The position numbers and the translations under genes are program-made. From an uncultured Alphaproteobacteria bacterium (GTDB lineage: Bacteria; Pseudomonadota; Alphaproteobacteria; Rs-D84), in NCBI GenBank assembly GCA_944389345.1, contig CALXMA010000003.1, forward strand, positions 53,093 to 117,092: a stretch of 64,000 nt of DNA. Reading direction: 5' to 3'. Under the pieces are notes generated by a model. The model was not told the DNA's origin. It did no database searches and worked only from the letters and a program-made list of their open reading frames with translations. Positions 36,880-46,700 of the stretch are shown in pieces (position 1 is the first letter of the stretch; each line of letters begins with the position of its first letter).

Positions 36880-37968
36880 ATGGGAAAACGAGAGATTATT
36901 TATGCGCTGGCCACGTTAATCGGCATAATTGGCGCAAACGGGGCCGATGCCTGTACGGGTATCACCCTGAAATCCAATGATGACGGCGTCGTTGTTGCAC
37001 GCACAATCGAATGGGGCGAATCGGAAATGGACAACATGTACACGATTGTCCCACGTGGCTATATCCAGCAATCTATGTTGCCCGGTGGTGATATTGGTGG
37101 CATGACTTTTTCCAGCATGTATGGATATGTCGGCCTGGCGGTGGTGCGTCCCGAATGGGTTGTGGACGGAATAAACGAAGCGGGCCTGTCCGCTGGTTTG
37201 TTCTATTTCCCGGGCTATGGCGAATATCCCGAATACAACCCAGACTATGCATCGACCACAATTTCTGACTTTCAACTGGTGTCTTGGATATTGTCGCGTT
37301 TTTCCACCGTGGACCAGGTACGCGATGCAATCAAACGCGTCCGCGTGACCAGTATCGACCCACGCGCGTCAACCGCGCACTGGCGCGTCACCGAACCATC
37401 AGGCAAACAAATCATCATCGAAATTGTTGACGGCAATGTGAACGTATATGACAGTGAACTGGGCGTATTGGCAAATTCCCCAGAATATCCGTGGCACTTA
37501 AAGAATTTGAACAACTATGTAAATTTAATTCCTGGTACGGCGGGTCCGGTAAAGATTGGTCCAATTACCCTGCGCGCATTTGGGTCTGGGTCTGGATTTT
37601 TGGGATTACCGGGTGATTTCACCCCACCATCGCGTTTCGTGCGCGCAACATTTTTACAGACCTATTCTATTCCCCAAGAAACGACATTCGATTCCGCGAT
37701 GCAGGCGTTTCACATACTGAATAACTTTGACGTACCACTGGGCACAGAATTTCCCGTCGGCCAGGCACCTGTGAACATGCCGTCTGCGACGCAATGGACA
37801 ATTGCAAACGACACAAAAAATCGCATTGTGTATTATCACACTATGTACAATCGCACGATTCGTTCTATTGACCTGGGCCAGATAGATTTTGCAAACGTAA
37901 AATTCCAATCGTACCCACTGGACACGACCAAGGAACAAACAATCATCCCAATCCAGATTCAAAAATAA
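36880..37968 (+). CDS. Secreted choloylglycine hydrolase-like Ntn amidase
   Basis: 362 residues from the ATG at 36880; a GTG 36 bases upstream is possible but gives no better signal. Signal peptide ~1-24 ends A-D-A, exposing Cys25 (C-T-G-I) as N-terminal nucleophile. Arg41 in A-R-T-I-E-W, Asn199 in A-N-S-P-E-Y and Arg in S-R-F-V-R-A-T-F match the catalytic set of bile salt hydrolases and penicillin V acylases. The usual Asp of R-T-x-D-W is Glu44 here. Such enzymes hydrolyse linear amides such as conjugated bile salts or acyl homoserine lactones; the substrate cannot be decided. Likely periplasmic. No strong ribosome site seen. Confidence 0.88.
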   Translation: MGKREIIYALATLIGIIGANGADACTGITLKSNDDGVVVARTIEWGESEMDNMYTIVPRGYIQQSMLPGGDIGGMTFSSMYGYVGLAVVRPEWVVDGINEAGLSAGLFYFPGYGEYPEYNPDYASTTISDFQLVSWILSRFSTVDQVRDAIKRVRVTSIDPRASTAHWRVTEPSGKQIIIEIVDGNVNVYDSELGVLANSPEYPWHLKNLNNYVNLIPGTAGPVKIGPITLRAFGSGSGFLGLPGDFTPPSRFVRATFLQTYSIPQETTFDSAMQAFHILNNFDVPLGTEFPVGQAPVNMPSATQWTIANDTKNRIVYYHTMYNRTIRSIDLGQIDFANVKFQSYPLDTTKEQTIIPIQIQK

Positions 37969-38065
37969 TATCGGCAAATTACCGGATGATACGCACTGCG
38001 AATGGTTAGTTATTTTCTGACACCAAAAACAAAACAAACTTGTAATCCCAATTTACAAGAAACAG

Positions 38066-38074
38066 TGATATAAT
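38066..38074 (+). promoter_or_regulatory. Extended -10 promoter element of the DUF1015 gene
   Basis: TGA directly before TATAAT (38069-38074), 35 bases before the start codon. No good -35 is seen at the proper spacing. Confidence 0.5.
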
Positions 38075-38109
38075 TTGTTTTGTCTGACAAAATGTAAAAA
38101 GGAGTCATC

Positions 38110-39348
38110 ATGAAAATAAAACCATTTGCAGGCATACGTCCACCGCGCGACATCGCGTCCCAGGTTGCATCCCGCCCGTACGACGTTCTGAATTCTGCCG
38201 AGGCTAAATCCGAAGCCACCGAAAAATCGCTGTTGCATATCATTAAACCAGAAATCGATTTTGACCCGATTGCCGACGAACATTCCCAGGCGGTATATGA
38301 CAAAGCGGTCGAAAATTTCAAACTGTGGCAAGAACGCGGTTGGTTGGTTCCCGACGACAAAGAAATGTACTATATCTATGCCCAAACGATGGACGGTCGC
38401 ACACAATACGGTCTGGTTGCGGTGGCGAACGTAGACGATTATATGACGGGAAAAATAAAGAAACATGAACTGACCCGTCGCGACAAAGAAGACGACCGTA
38501 TGATTCATGTCCGCATCCAGAACGCAAACATTGAACCCGTATTCTTTGCATACCCAGACGTTGATGAAATGAACAAAATCATTTCGGACTATGTTGCGTC
38601 ACACGAACCAGAATATGACTTTGTTGCCCCAGATGGCTTTGGCCACACATTTTGGAAAATCGATGATGATGACATAATCAACCGAATAACGGACATATTC
38701 CGTGATATACCCGCAATGTACGTTGCGGACGGCCATCACAGAACCGCCGCTGCCGCACGTGTTGGCGCGGAAAAACGTGAACAAAATCCGAATCACACGG
38801 GCAACGAAGAATATAATTATTTCTTGGCGGTAATTTTCCCATCCAGCCAATTGCACGTTATCGACTATAACCGTGTTGTTCGCGATTTGAACGGTTTGAC
38901 CCCGGACCAGTTTTTGGAAAAACTGGGCGAATCGTTTGACGTGGTTGAAATGGGCCCAGAAATTTATAAACCAAACAAATTGCATAACTTTGGTATGTAC
39001 CTGAACGGGAAATGGTATTCATTAACCGCCCGCACCGGCACATACAACGACAACGACCCAATCGGCGTATTGGACGTAACGGTTTTATCGAACCAAGTAT
39101 TTGATAAAATATTAAACTTGGGCGACCTGCGCACCAGCCAACGCATAGATTTCGTCGGCGGCATCCGTGGTCTGGGCGAATTACAGCGCCGTGTTGATTC
39201 TGGCGAAATGGCGGTCGCATTTGCCCTGTACCCCGTCAGCATGCAACAAATCATAGACATTGCGGACACAGGCAACATAATGCCACCAAAAACAACATGG
39301 TTTGAACCCAAACTGCGCAGTGGTTTGGTAATTCACAAACTGGACTAA
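38110..39348 (+). CDS. DUF1015 family protein
   Basis: 412 residues, normal for the family. It begins M-K-I-K-P-F-A-G-I-R-P with A-S-R-P-Y-D-V-L, the conserved N-terminus of DUF1015. Other family blocks: H-E-L-T-R-R-D-K-E-D-D-R, V-A-D-G-H-H-R-T-A-A-A, and a C-terminal F-V-G-G-I-R-G. The many invariant charged residues suggest an enzyme, but no activity is established to my knowledge. AAGGAG lies eight bases before the ATG. Single-gene unit. Confidence 0.92.
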   Translation: MKIKPFAGIRPPRDIASQVASRPYDVLNSAEAKSEATEKSLLHIIKPEIDFDPIADEHSQAVYDKAVENFKLWQERGWLVPDDKEMYYIYAQTMDGRTQYGLVAVANVDDYMTGKIKKHELTRRDKEDDRMIHVRIQNANIEPVFFAYPDVDEMNKIISDYVASHEPEYDFVAPDGFGHTFWKIDDDDIINRITDIFRDIPAMYVADGHHRTAAAARVGAEKREQNPNHTGNEEYNYFLAVIFPSSQLHVIDYNRVVRDLNGLTPDQFLEKLGESFDVVEMGPEIYKPNKLHNFGMYLNGKWYSLTARTGTYNDNDPIGVLDVTVLSNQVFDKILNLGDLRTSQRIDFVGGIRGLGELQRRVDSGEMAVAFALYPVSMQQIIDIADTGNIMPPKTTWFEPKLRSGLVIHKLD

Positions 39349-39352
39349 AAAA

Positions 39353-39376
39353 AATCCCCCGTTTGGGGATTTTTAT
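39353..39376. terminator. Bidirectional terminator between convergent DUF1015 and ppiD genes
   Basis: ATCCCC/GGGGAT hairpin with A and T runs on both sides, so it can act for both strands. Confidence 0.88.
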
Positions 39377-40785
39377 TTTGCAAAAAACCGATTAAACAGT
39401 TTTTCGTTAACCTTTACCGGATATTCGCGAATCAAGAATGCATTATAATCATCCATCAACAATGGATTAATTGATTTTTCCAATTCTTTGCGAATATCTG
39501 CCATCTTTTTTTCATCTGTATCCGGCATTATTTCCCGTTCCACATGCAACACATAGAACGCATCACTGCCATCAACAATAGTGTTCGTTCCAACTTCGCT
39601 GTTGAACGCGGTTGACAACACATCCAACGGTGCCCCCGACGCACGTTTTGCAACAACTGTTTTTTTACCGTCCAATTTACCGGTTTCGTTCAAATCAACC
39701 AATAATTCGTTGGCGCGCACATATGCCTGCTTGCGCTGTTCGGCGCGGGTCCACCCATCAACCAATTCAGATCGCACCGAATCGAATTCTGCATTATGCG
39801 CCGGAACAACCTGATCAACACGAATGATTACAAAGCCTTTTTTGGTTTCAATCAATTCGCTTTCCAGTCCTTCTTCCATATCGAAAATACGCGCCATCAT
39901 ATTATCAGTCAATAAATCATCCACGGGCCGATGATCAACATCGAACGTCCCCAGCGCAACATATTTTGCATTATGCTTTTTCGCGCTGTCGGCCATAGAT
40001 TCACCGGCGATAATATCATCTTCGACCAAGATTGCGTTTTCATATGCCTCGTCATACTTATCAGGTTCGTCCATATCGGCCGGAATCAACACATACGACA
40101 CAGTACGCTGTTCTGGGACAACATGCGGATTTTGTTCATAGAACACACGCAATTGTTCTTCGGTGGGCGCCCCCACATCAAATTCATCATATTCAACGGT
40201 GGCATAGTCAATCTGGCGTTCGCTGTACCGTGCGTCATACGTGGCCGCGACGGCGAAATCTGGCACCGGCATCGGCACAGACGTCGCACCCAAAACATAC
40301 CCACGCAACACATCTTTTCTTAAAACATCTGCGAACATAGCCTCGCTGTACCCACTGCTGGCCAGCACATTATCAAACATCAATGTTGAAAATTCGCCAT
40401 TAGATTGAAATTCTGGGTACGCGCGAATTTCGCGTGCAATCTGGGCATCAGATACAACGAACCCCAAATCCATGGCGCGATTATCGGCCATTGCCTGTGT
40501 TGTTAATTTGGACAACACATCATTGTTCAACTGTTCCATCATCCCAGGATCGGCATAAACCGCCCGTTGTTCATCTTTGGACATCTGTGCCAATTGACTT
40601 GATTTTTCGGTACTAAAATCCTGGATACTGATTTCCACATCGCCGACGCGAACCAGTGTATCATCACCCGCGACGGACCCAAAAATCCATTCTGCGACAC
40701 CCCACCCAACGAACGAAAACGCCAAAATTCCGATTAAAACCTTGGCCAGCGGTTTATCCGCCGCATTACGTAAATATTCTAGCAT
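39373..40785 (-). CDS. ppiD: PpiD-like membrane-anchored periplasmic chaperone/isomerase
   Basis: 470 residues, shorter than E. coli PpiD (623). One N-terminal membrane helix (~14-36), a SurA-like chaperone region (~45-180), a diverged parvulin domain (~230-340) and a C-terminal helical part. PpiD assists folding of newly exported proteins at the Sec translocon. It is divergent from tpiA, an arrangement common in Alphaproteobacteria. It may help fold the many exported proteins of this window (inference). Confidence 0.87.
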   Translation of the reverse strand: MLEYLRNAADKPLAKVLIGILAFSFVGWGVAEWIFGSVAGDDTLVRVGDVEISIQDFSTEKSSQLAQMSKDEQRAVYADPGMMEQLNNDVLSKLTTQAMADNRAMDLGFVVSDAQIAREIRAYPEFQSNGEFSTLMFDNVLASSGYSEAMFADVLRKDVLRGYVLGATSVPMPVPDFAVAATYDARYSERQIDYATVEYDEFDVGAPTEEQLRVFYEQNPHVVPEQRTVSYVLIPADMDEPDKYDEAYENAILVEDDIIAGESMADSAKKHNAKYVALGTFDVDHRPVDDLLTDNMMARIFDMEEGLESELIETKKGFVIIRVDQVVPAHNAEFDSVRSELVDGWTRAEQRKQAYVRANELLVDLNETGKLDGKKTVVAKRASGAPLDVLSTAFNSEVGTNTIVDGSDAFYVLHVEREIMPDTDEKKMADIRKELEKSINPLLMDDYNAFLIREYPVKVNEKLFNRFFAK

Positions 40786-40853
40786 TTAATCCCCTTTTGC
40801 GATACCATAGCAAAACGATATCAAAAAAATCAACGAAAAAAAGGGGAAAATCA

Positions 40854-41558
40854 ATGAAAATTATCGCAGGTAATTGGAAAATGAATGGTTCACGCGACGC
40901 ACTGTCAAATATGATAACGGCACTGCGCGACGTGGACACAGAAAACACGATTATACTGTGCGTACCATACACAATGTTGGGCGTGGAATCTGATCGCGTC
41001 CACATGGGCGCCCAAGACGTCAGCGCCCACGACCATGGCGCATTTACTGGTGAAATTTCTGCCAATATGATTTCGGACACGGGCGCCAAATACGTCATCG
41101 TCGGGCACAGTGAACGCCGTGCATACCACAACGAAACAAACGACATCGTCCGTCAAAAGGCAACAATGGCATTATCAAATGGCCTGACACCCATTATTTG
41201 TGTTGGCGAAACGATGGACGAAAAACAGGCCGGGAAAACAATGGAAATCATTGAATCTGGGGTGCGTGAATCGGTTCCAACGGACGCGACGGGCAACATC
41301 ATCATTGCATACGAACCACGATGGGCGATTGGTGCGGGCCTGACCCCAACGGACACAGAAATTGCCACGGCACACAAATTAATCGCAGACACATTAACAT
41401 CAATGGGGCTGGGTGGAACACCCGTTTTATACGGCGCCAGTGTCAAGGGTTCAAACGCCGCCCAAATAATGTCGATACCGAACGTAGACGGTGTTTTGGT
41501 TGGTGGCGCATCCTTGAAACCGGACGACTTCATACCTATAATAACCAGTGTTAAATAA
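40854..41558 (+). CDS. tpiA: Triosephosphate isomerase
   Basis: 234 residues, slightly shorter than usual (~250). It interconverts dihydroxyacetone phosphate and glyceraldehyde 3-phosphate. Catalytic Lys9 in G-N-W-K-M-N, His85 in G-H-S-E-R-R and Glu154 in A-Y-E-P-R-W-A-I-G are present, as are the phosphate loop G-A-S-V-K-G and G-V-L-V-G-G-A-S-L. AAGGGG lies before the ATG. Confidence 0.97.
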   Translation: MKIIAGNWKMNGSRDALSNMITALRDVDTENTIILCVPYTMLGVESDRVHMGAQDVSAHDHGAFTGEISANMISDTGAKYVIVGHSERRAYHNETNDIVRQKATMALSNGLTPIICVGETMDEKQAGKTMEIIESGVRESVPTDATGNIIIAYEPRWAIGAGLTPTDTEIATAHKLIADTLTSMGLGGTPVLYGASVKGSNAAQIMSIPNVDGVLVGGASLKPDDFIPIITSVK

Positions 41559-41576
41559 TTGCTAAACTGTTTTTAC

Positions 41577-41601
41577 GGGGACGCTGGACGGATGCGTCCC
41601 C
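41577..41601 (+). other. Strong hairpin between tpiA and grpE
   Basis: GGGGACGC-n9-GCGTCCCC, a perfect 8-bp stem without a T run. It could stabilise the tpiA 3' end or control grpE translation. No CIRCE element is present. Confidence 0.5.
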
Positions 41602-41632
41602 ACAAGACACTGGAAAACAATGGGTATAAAAA

Positions 41633-42190
41633 ATGAATGACGATAAAAAAGTAAAAATAGACGCGGTTTCTGTAAACGACCCAACCCCGGCGGCCAACAC
41701 CGACCCGGACACAGACGCATCCACCCCAGATTCTGAAATCGACGACGCGGAACGCGTTGAAAAACTTAGTGCCCAGTTAACTGAATTAACCGACAAATAC
41801 CTGCGTCTGGCGGCGGAATTGGAAAACACACGCCGTCGCGCCGCACTGGACATGGAAACGGCCACACGCAACCGCGCAATGGCAATTGCAAAGAAATTCT
41901 TGCCCGTTATGGATGCCATAGATTCCGCAACATCACATAATCCCGATGACGAAGGAATTAAATCCATGCGCCTGGCGATGGAATCGGCGTTCGCCCAAAT
42001 CGGAATAACAAAAATAGAATCCCTGGGTCATGTTTTGAACCCCCAGTTTCATAACGCGATTCAGGTCATAGACGCACCCGCCGATGCGGATACCCGCCCC
42101 GCCCCGAACACAATTGTCCAAGAATTACAACCCGGATACATGTTTGGCGACACGGTATTACGTACGGCAATGGTCGTTGTCTGTAAATAA
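41633..42190 (+). CDS. grpE: Nucleotide exchange factor GrpE
   Basis: 185 residues. It releases ADP from DnaK and works with ClpB. Acidic disordered N-terminus (~1-38), long dimer coiled coil (~40-95) with Y-L-R-L-A-A-E-L-E-N-T-R-R-R, then the beta-wing domain with L-N-P-Q-F-H-N-A-I and P-N-T-I-V-Q-E-L-Q-P-G-Y. No dnaK or dnaJ lies beside it. A hairpin at 41577-41601 precedes it. Confidence 0.96.
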   Translation: MNDDKKVKIDAVSVNDPTPAANTDPDTDASTPDSEIDDAERVEKLSAQLTELTDKYLRLAAELENTRRRAALDMETATRNRAMAIAKKFLPVMDAIDSATSHNPDDEGIKSMRLAMESAFAQIGITKIESLGHVLNPQFHNAIQVIDAPADADTRPAPNTIVQELQPGYMFGDTVLRTAMVVVCK

Positions 42191-42206
42191 AAAATCATAA
42201 TAAAAA

Positions 42207-42235
42207 CAACGCGCGAATTTGCGCGTTGTTTTTTT
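42207..42235 (+). terminator. Intrinsic terminator after grpE
   Basis: CAACGCGC-GAATT-TGCGCGTTG followed by seven T. Confidence 0.93.
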
Positions 42236-42271
42236 GGGACGTGTGAGAAAACCCTGTAAAATCCGTTTTTG

Positions 42272-42889
42272 TTATTTGTAATAACAGTTCGCCGCATACT
42301 CGTACGAACCACTGGTATCAGACCCGGTATACCCCGACGGAATATAGCAAGATGTTATGCCGGATGCATTACGCGAACTGGTCCCCGGTGACGGACAAGC
42401 TTTGCATTCTCCATCTTCCCCCCGGTACTGACCTGGCAGACAAATACGCGCCATTTTCGTACAACCGGTACCATCCGCATTTTTTACGTACCCACGGTTA
42501 CATGTAAATGTGGTGCCACCCGGACATGTTGCATTTTCTGGACACCGCGTACATGGTCCCGACGCGCTGGTCGGACTGCCATACCACCCATATCCACACT
42601 CGTAACGTGTACCTGTCACGACACAGGTTGCCGTATTAACACAATTGTTACATGTCCACTGTCTGCTACGCGTTACATACTCGGTAACACCCGTGGAAAA
42701 ATCTGTTATCCCGTAACCATCTTTACAAGAATTACACCAAATCTCGCTGTTGCAATTACCCGAATACGAAACAGAATCGCACGTGATGGGACACATATTT
42801 GCACAACAAGAATATGCACCGTATGCATCATCTGACATGGGTAAAATTGCGATTCCCACGCCAAACATTCCAATTATCAGTTTTTTCAT
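42272..42889 (-). CDS. Secreted cysteine-rich protein, CYIP...NCYY family, TNFR-like repeats
   Basis: 205 residues from the ATG at 42889, preceded by AAGGAGG. Signal peptide ~1-22 (D-A-Y-G). About 25 cysteines. The middle contains TNFR/ephrin-receptor-like repeats: C-T-R-C-P-E-N-A-T-C-P-G-G, C-N-R-G-Y-V-K-N, C-L-P-G-Q-Y. The ending is C-P-S-P-G-T-S ... C-Y-I-P-S-G-Y-T-G-S-D-T-S-G-S-Y-E-Y ... N-C-Y-Y-K. Expressed behind leader 5. Presumed surface or secreted protein; role unknown. Confidence 0.86.
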   Translation of the reverse strand: MKKLIIGMFGVGIAILPMSDDAYGAYSCCANMCPITCDSVSYSGNCNSEIWCNSCKDGYGITDFSTGVTEYVTRSRQWTCNNCVNTATCVVTGTRYECGYGWYGSPTSASGPCTRCPENATCPGGTTFTCNRGYVKNADGTGCTKMARICLPGQYRGEDGECKACPSPGTSSRNASGITSCYIPSGYTGSDTSGSYEYAANCYYK

Positions 42890-42921
42890 TGCAAAACCTC
42901 CTTTTTTCATTTGCGCGAATG

Positions 42922-43101
42922 AAAAAACCGCCAAGATTTCAAAAGGCGGTTGGAGGCTTCAAACTATCATAGAAAAATAGCGGGCTTATTCAATATATTC
43001 GCCACCCTCCAACCCATATGGCTTGGAGTATCCGGACACGTTCACGCACGGCCCCTGCGTTCTATGCGAGGTTTGAAGTCCTCGTCCGGGGAATTCCCCC
43101 G
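42922..43101 (-). promoter_or_regulatory. Structured leader RNA 5 with terminator (attenuator-like)
   Basis: Minus strand, 5' to 3': hairpin GGGGAATTCCCC (43099-43088); left arm (43084-43053); outer pairing CCGGAC/GTCCGG; A = CTCCAA (43028-43023); A' = GGTTGGAGG (43014-43006); AT-rich core; P4 CTAT/ATAG; second A = CCTCCAACC (42956-42948); terminator AACCGCC/GGCGGTT plus T run (42951-42922). The right arm (42984-42953) is the inverted copy of the left arm, sharing CTTCAAAC and CATAGAA. CCTCC of the second A is complementary to the GGAGG ribosome site. Confidence 0.77.
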
Positions 43102-43110
43102 AACACATTA

Positions 43111-43139
43111 ATTTTAATATAAATTTTATTTTTAGTAAA
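43111..43139 (-). promoter_or_regulatory. Promoter of structured leader 5
   Basis: Minus-strand TTTACT, 17-base spacer, TAAAAT, about ten bases before the leader's first hairpin. Confidence 0.55.
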
Positions 43140-43144
43140 GACAT

Positions 43145-43169
43145 AAAAAATCCGCCATTCGGCGGATAT
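43145..43169 (-). terminator. Intrinsic terminator of the 136-residue gene
   Basis: Minus-strand ATCCGCC-GAAT-GGCGGAT followed by TTTTT. Confidence 0.88.
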
Positions 43170-43192
43170 TGATTACGTATTTATATAAAAAA

Positions 43193-43603
43193 CTATCTGA
43201 CCTGTTTTCCCATCATCTGGGCACGCACCAATTTCAACATTGCCCCGATGTCATAATCGGCCCCGGGCTTTTTATATACATAAATACTTTCAACAAAATT
43301 CTTGGTTTCTGGTCGCTTTTCAATTTCCCGACGCAGTGCACGTAAAACTGTTTCTGGGGGACAATAATATCTGCTGAAATGCCGTGACGCGCGCACCCCG
43401 TTGCGACGCAACAAATATTGTGCGACATCCATATTTCTGGCGTCATATGGCGCATAGTAAAAATAAGATTTACCATTTCTGGCACAAATAAATTCACCTT
43501 CGCTACCGATGGCGGACAACAGTTTCGCATCTTCGATTGGATTGGCATATTTATTACTGTACGCCGGCGCAAAATAATCCCTAATATATTCAATAATTTT
43601 CAT
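43193..43603 (-). CDS. Hypothetical cytoplasmic protein
   Basis: 136 residues, not recognised. No signal peptide or membrane helix. Basic, rich in Tyr and Arg (R-R-N-G-V-R-A-S-R-H-F-S-R-Y-Y). Codon use matches neighbours and it is a self-contained unit with its own terminator. It lies upstream of and on the same strand as leader 5, separated from it by that terminator. Confidence 0.72.
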   Translation of the reverse strand: MKIIEYIRDYFAPAYSNKYANPIEDAKLLSAIGSEGEFICARNGKSYFYYAPYDARNMDVAQYLLRRNGVRASRHFSRYYCPPETVLRALRREIEKRPETKNFVESIYVYKKPGADYDIGAMLKLVRAQMMGKQVR

Positions 43604-43671
43604 TTATCTGCCCTTTGATTGTTAATTGGGAACAAACATAGTACATGAAAAAATATTTTTATCAAGACCAT

Positions 43672-43704
43672 AAAAACGCCCCACATAATAAATCACATGG
43701 GGCG
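43672..43704 (-). terminator. Intrinsic terminator of the ankyrin autotransporter
   Basis: Minus-strand CGCCCCA/TGGGGCG long hairpin followed by TTTTT, 24 bases after the stop. Confidence 0.85.
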
Positions 43705-43728
43705 CCCGCCGGACAAAAAACTGTACAC

Positions 43729-46700
43729 CTATATACCCAATCTGTGTGTCATTTTCATCATAAACACAGATTCATTACCAAACGCATCTGTATTATTCGG
43801 ATTCACACGATATATAAACCCAATCGCACCATCGGTAAATTCACCAAAGTTGTGACGATATGCGCCTGTAAAGCGAACCTCGCGATGATGTGGTGCCAAA
43901 TCTAAATCTTCGATATGTGTATCAACAATATTCAAATCATAATCGCCATTACCATTATTTACGATTTCATATTCTGCATACGGATATGTCAGTACACCGC
44001 GCGACACCGCCAACGGTTGTGCAACACTGAAACTGAAATTACCGGCATCAATACCAAAACCAAACGCATTTGAATCTATATCAGACATTCCCATAATAAA
44101 TTGTCCCGTGGCATCGGTTGTCGTGCGCGCAAACGTAGACCGCAATTTGAACGACAAATAATCCGTCGGCGAATATGTAAATTCAGAATCCACATACATT
44201 GTATCGCCATTACCCATATCCAACAATCCATCAGACATTGCGCCCAACACGGTATTGTTTTCATGCATAACGCCCACCGCGGTCGAAAAACCAAAATGCT
44301 TTCCGCGCCATGCAACATCAGATTGCGCCCCCTGGACCAGGCCCAAACGCGCGGGCATATATTGCGCAGAAATTGTCGGGTCTGTATCCAACATGGTTTC
44401 ATCTGTAATCGCCCCAGAATACGCACGCGCACCAAACGTCCACGCCCCCATACGATACGCCACATCAGACGTTAACACATTTGACGCCAACCCCAAAATT
44501 GGATTGGACATTCCATCAAACCGCGATGCCCCATCTGTAAAGTGCCGTTGAAATCCCGTTGCGAACGTCCAATCACCACTGGTGTAATCCAGACGCATAT
44601 CGTCCAAACCACCCAGGTAATCAGAATACAATTTTTCAGACGTATTCAGCGAAAATCCAAAGTTTCCGAACTGGATACGATTTGTTGTATCACGCCGTGT
44701 TTTGAATTCGCCCAATACATCACCCATATATAACGCACGACGCGAATCCGCCCCCAACGAAAACTCGTTTTCCCAAACGCGTGGCAAAGAAATCTCGCCA
44801 TCTAAACTTTCCACCACATCAAAGAACGGCGCACTGACAGATTTCGTACCACCAAATACCGACGATGCCCGGAACATCGTCCCCGACGCCATGCGCCAAT
44901 ACGCGTTGCCATTTGCACCCTTTATCGTATTACCATCATAGTAATAGATTTTATTACCCGGTGTCATTGCACGTTCCAGGTTAATCATACCATACCCATA
45001 CACATCCGCAAACGCGTCCAGATAATCTTGTCCCGTCAACGCATCGGCATGGTAATCGGGTGGCAATTTATACATAGTTTGCAGATACGCCACCAACGAA
45101 TCCTTGGTAAACGCATTACCCGCATCATCGGTTCCCAAATACGGGCCATCCGCGGTCAGTGCCATCAAAATAAATATATCTTCGTTGGACATATACGGGA
45201 ACGCACCCTTTAACGCGGTAACGGCCCCGGCCGCGGACGCAACCGCCATTTCGGCCGTTGGACCGGCGGCGGAAAAGCACCACGGATCCATCCCGTTTAA
45301 CCCCATTCCCGCAATACCGCATTTACGCGACATATACCTAACATCATCAGACTTATCCCACGCAGACAAATACAACGGCCCAAAATCTTCATCTGTCCCA
45401 TTGCCATAGTCTGCTATGCTGTCCGCGGCGGATGTCCCCGTCGCATGTTGAACCGCAACAACCGTCATAAAATGATGCTCTAAATTTTCGTATATTAATG
45501 GCGCATAGTTTTCAAACGTCGCATCCAATACGGTTGTTGTTTTTCCTTCACCAATTCCATATTCAAATTCACCCGCCGGCATAACCAAAATCGGCAACAT
45601 TCCGGATACAGTGTTACCATAGGGTTTATACGTAGAAAAAAACTCATTTGCATAAAATCCTTGCGAATCTGTTGTACTGCTGGAATCTTTTTCGTAATAA
45701 TTATTCACCAAATTAATAAATGCATTATACTTATTCCCAACTAATGATATATATGATTCCACCCCATCGGTGTTCATATAATCAATATCGCGCGATTTTG
45801 GATTTAATGTCGCCACCGCAATAGACGCCAACCCATTTATACGATTACCACTGGTTCCAATTTCATAATTTCTAGGCATTGTATACAATGTTTCAAATGT
45901 TTTTATATCAACATCTTTTAATTCTTTCTGCACATATAACTTATTTCCACTTAAAACATATACCGCATCAACAGTATCACCACCCGTTGTATTAAAGTAG
46001 TAAAAACCATCTGTTCCCTTGTATATAGCAATATCAGATACACCTTCACAATCCTCCGGCGTATCACTAGTGCATGTTCCCTTCAATAAACTACTGCCCG
46101 CCCCCAATTTATATGTTGTACCATTTATGGTAATTGTTGGATTGGTAACGCCTGCGTTATCCAATGCCGATGAAATAGTATACGTTTTTCCGTTAAACGT
46201 AATTGTATCACCCGAATCTATGGAATTCACAGTCCCCGCAACACTGTCATCAGACACAGTTCCAACAACCGCACCATCGGTTGGATTTTTAACATCAACC
46301 CATCCCTTGCCATTACCCGTACGATAGATTTCCAACTGACTGTTTGGTGCGAAACCGTACAAATCACCGTATGCGCGTTCATCAGCCTCCCATCCGGCGA
46401 CAATCTTGGCCAGCGCATTATCCATAACATTTGCAAACGGATTCATCGCCGTACCACTGCCCGACAAATCAAATCCAGCGATTTCAGCTCCTAAATTTCC
46501 ACCCGATGGATTATTATAATTTGCATACTTATCCACCGAACTGGGGTCAGCACTTACAGATGTTGATGTTGCCCACAAAATACCATCTGCTGTACGCCCT
46601 GCTGATCCCGACGGATTTACCCCATTTGCGGTAATCAGCGCCGTACGAATCGGCTGACCGCCCCCAGTTAAATTTTCAACCTTTACAGGATTCCTAGAAC

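Noticed and set aside
9340..43101. Invertible promoters (phase variation) at the five inverted-repeat leaders
   Set aside because: The arms are imperfect and the promoters lie outside the arms, so inversion would not flip the promoter. No recombinase gene is in the window. Kept only as a test within a finding.
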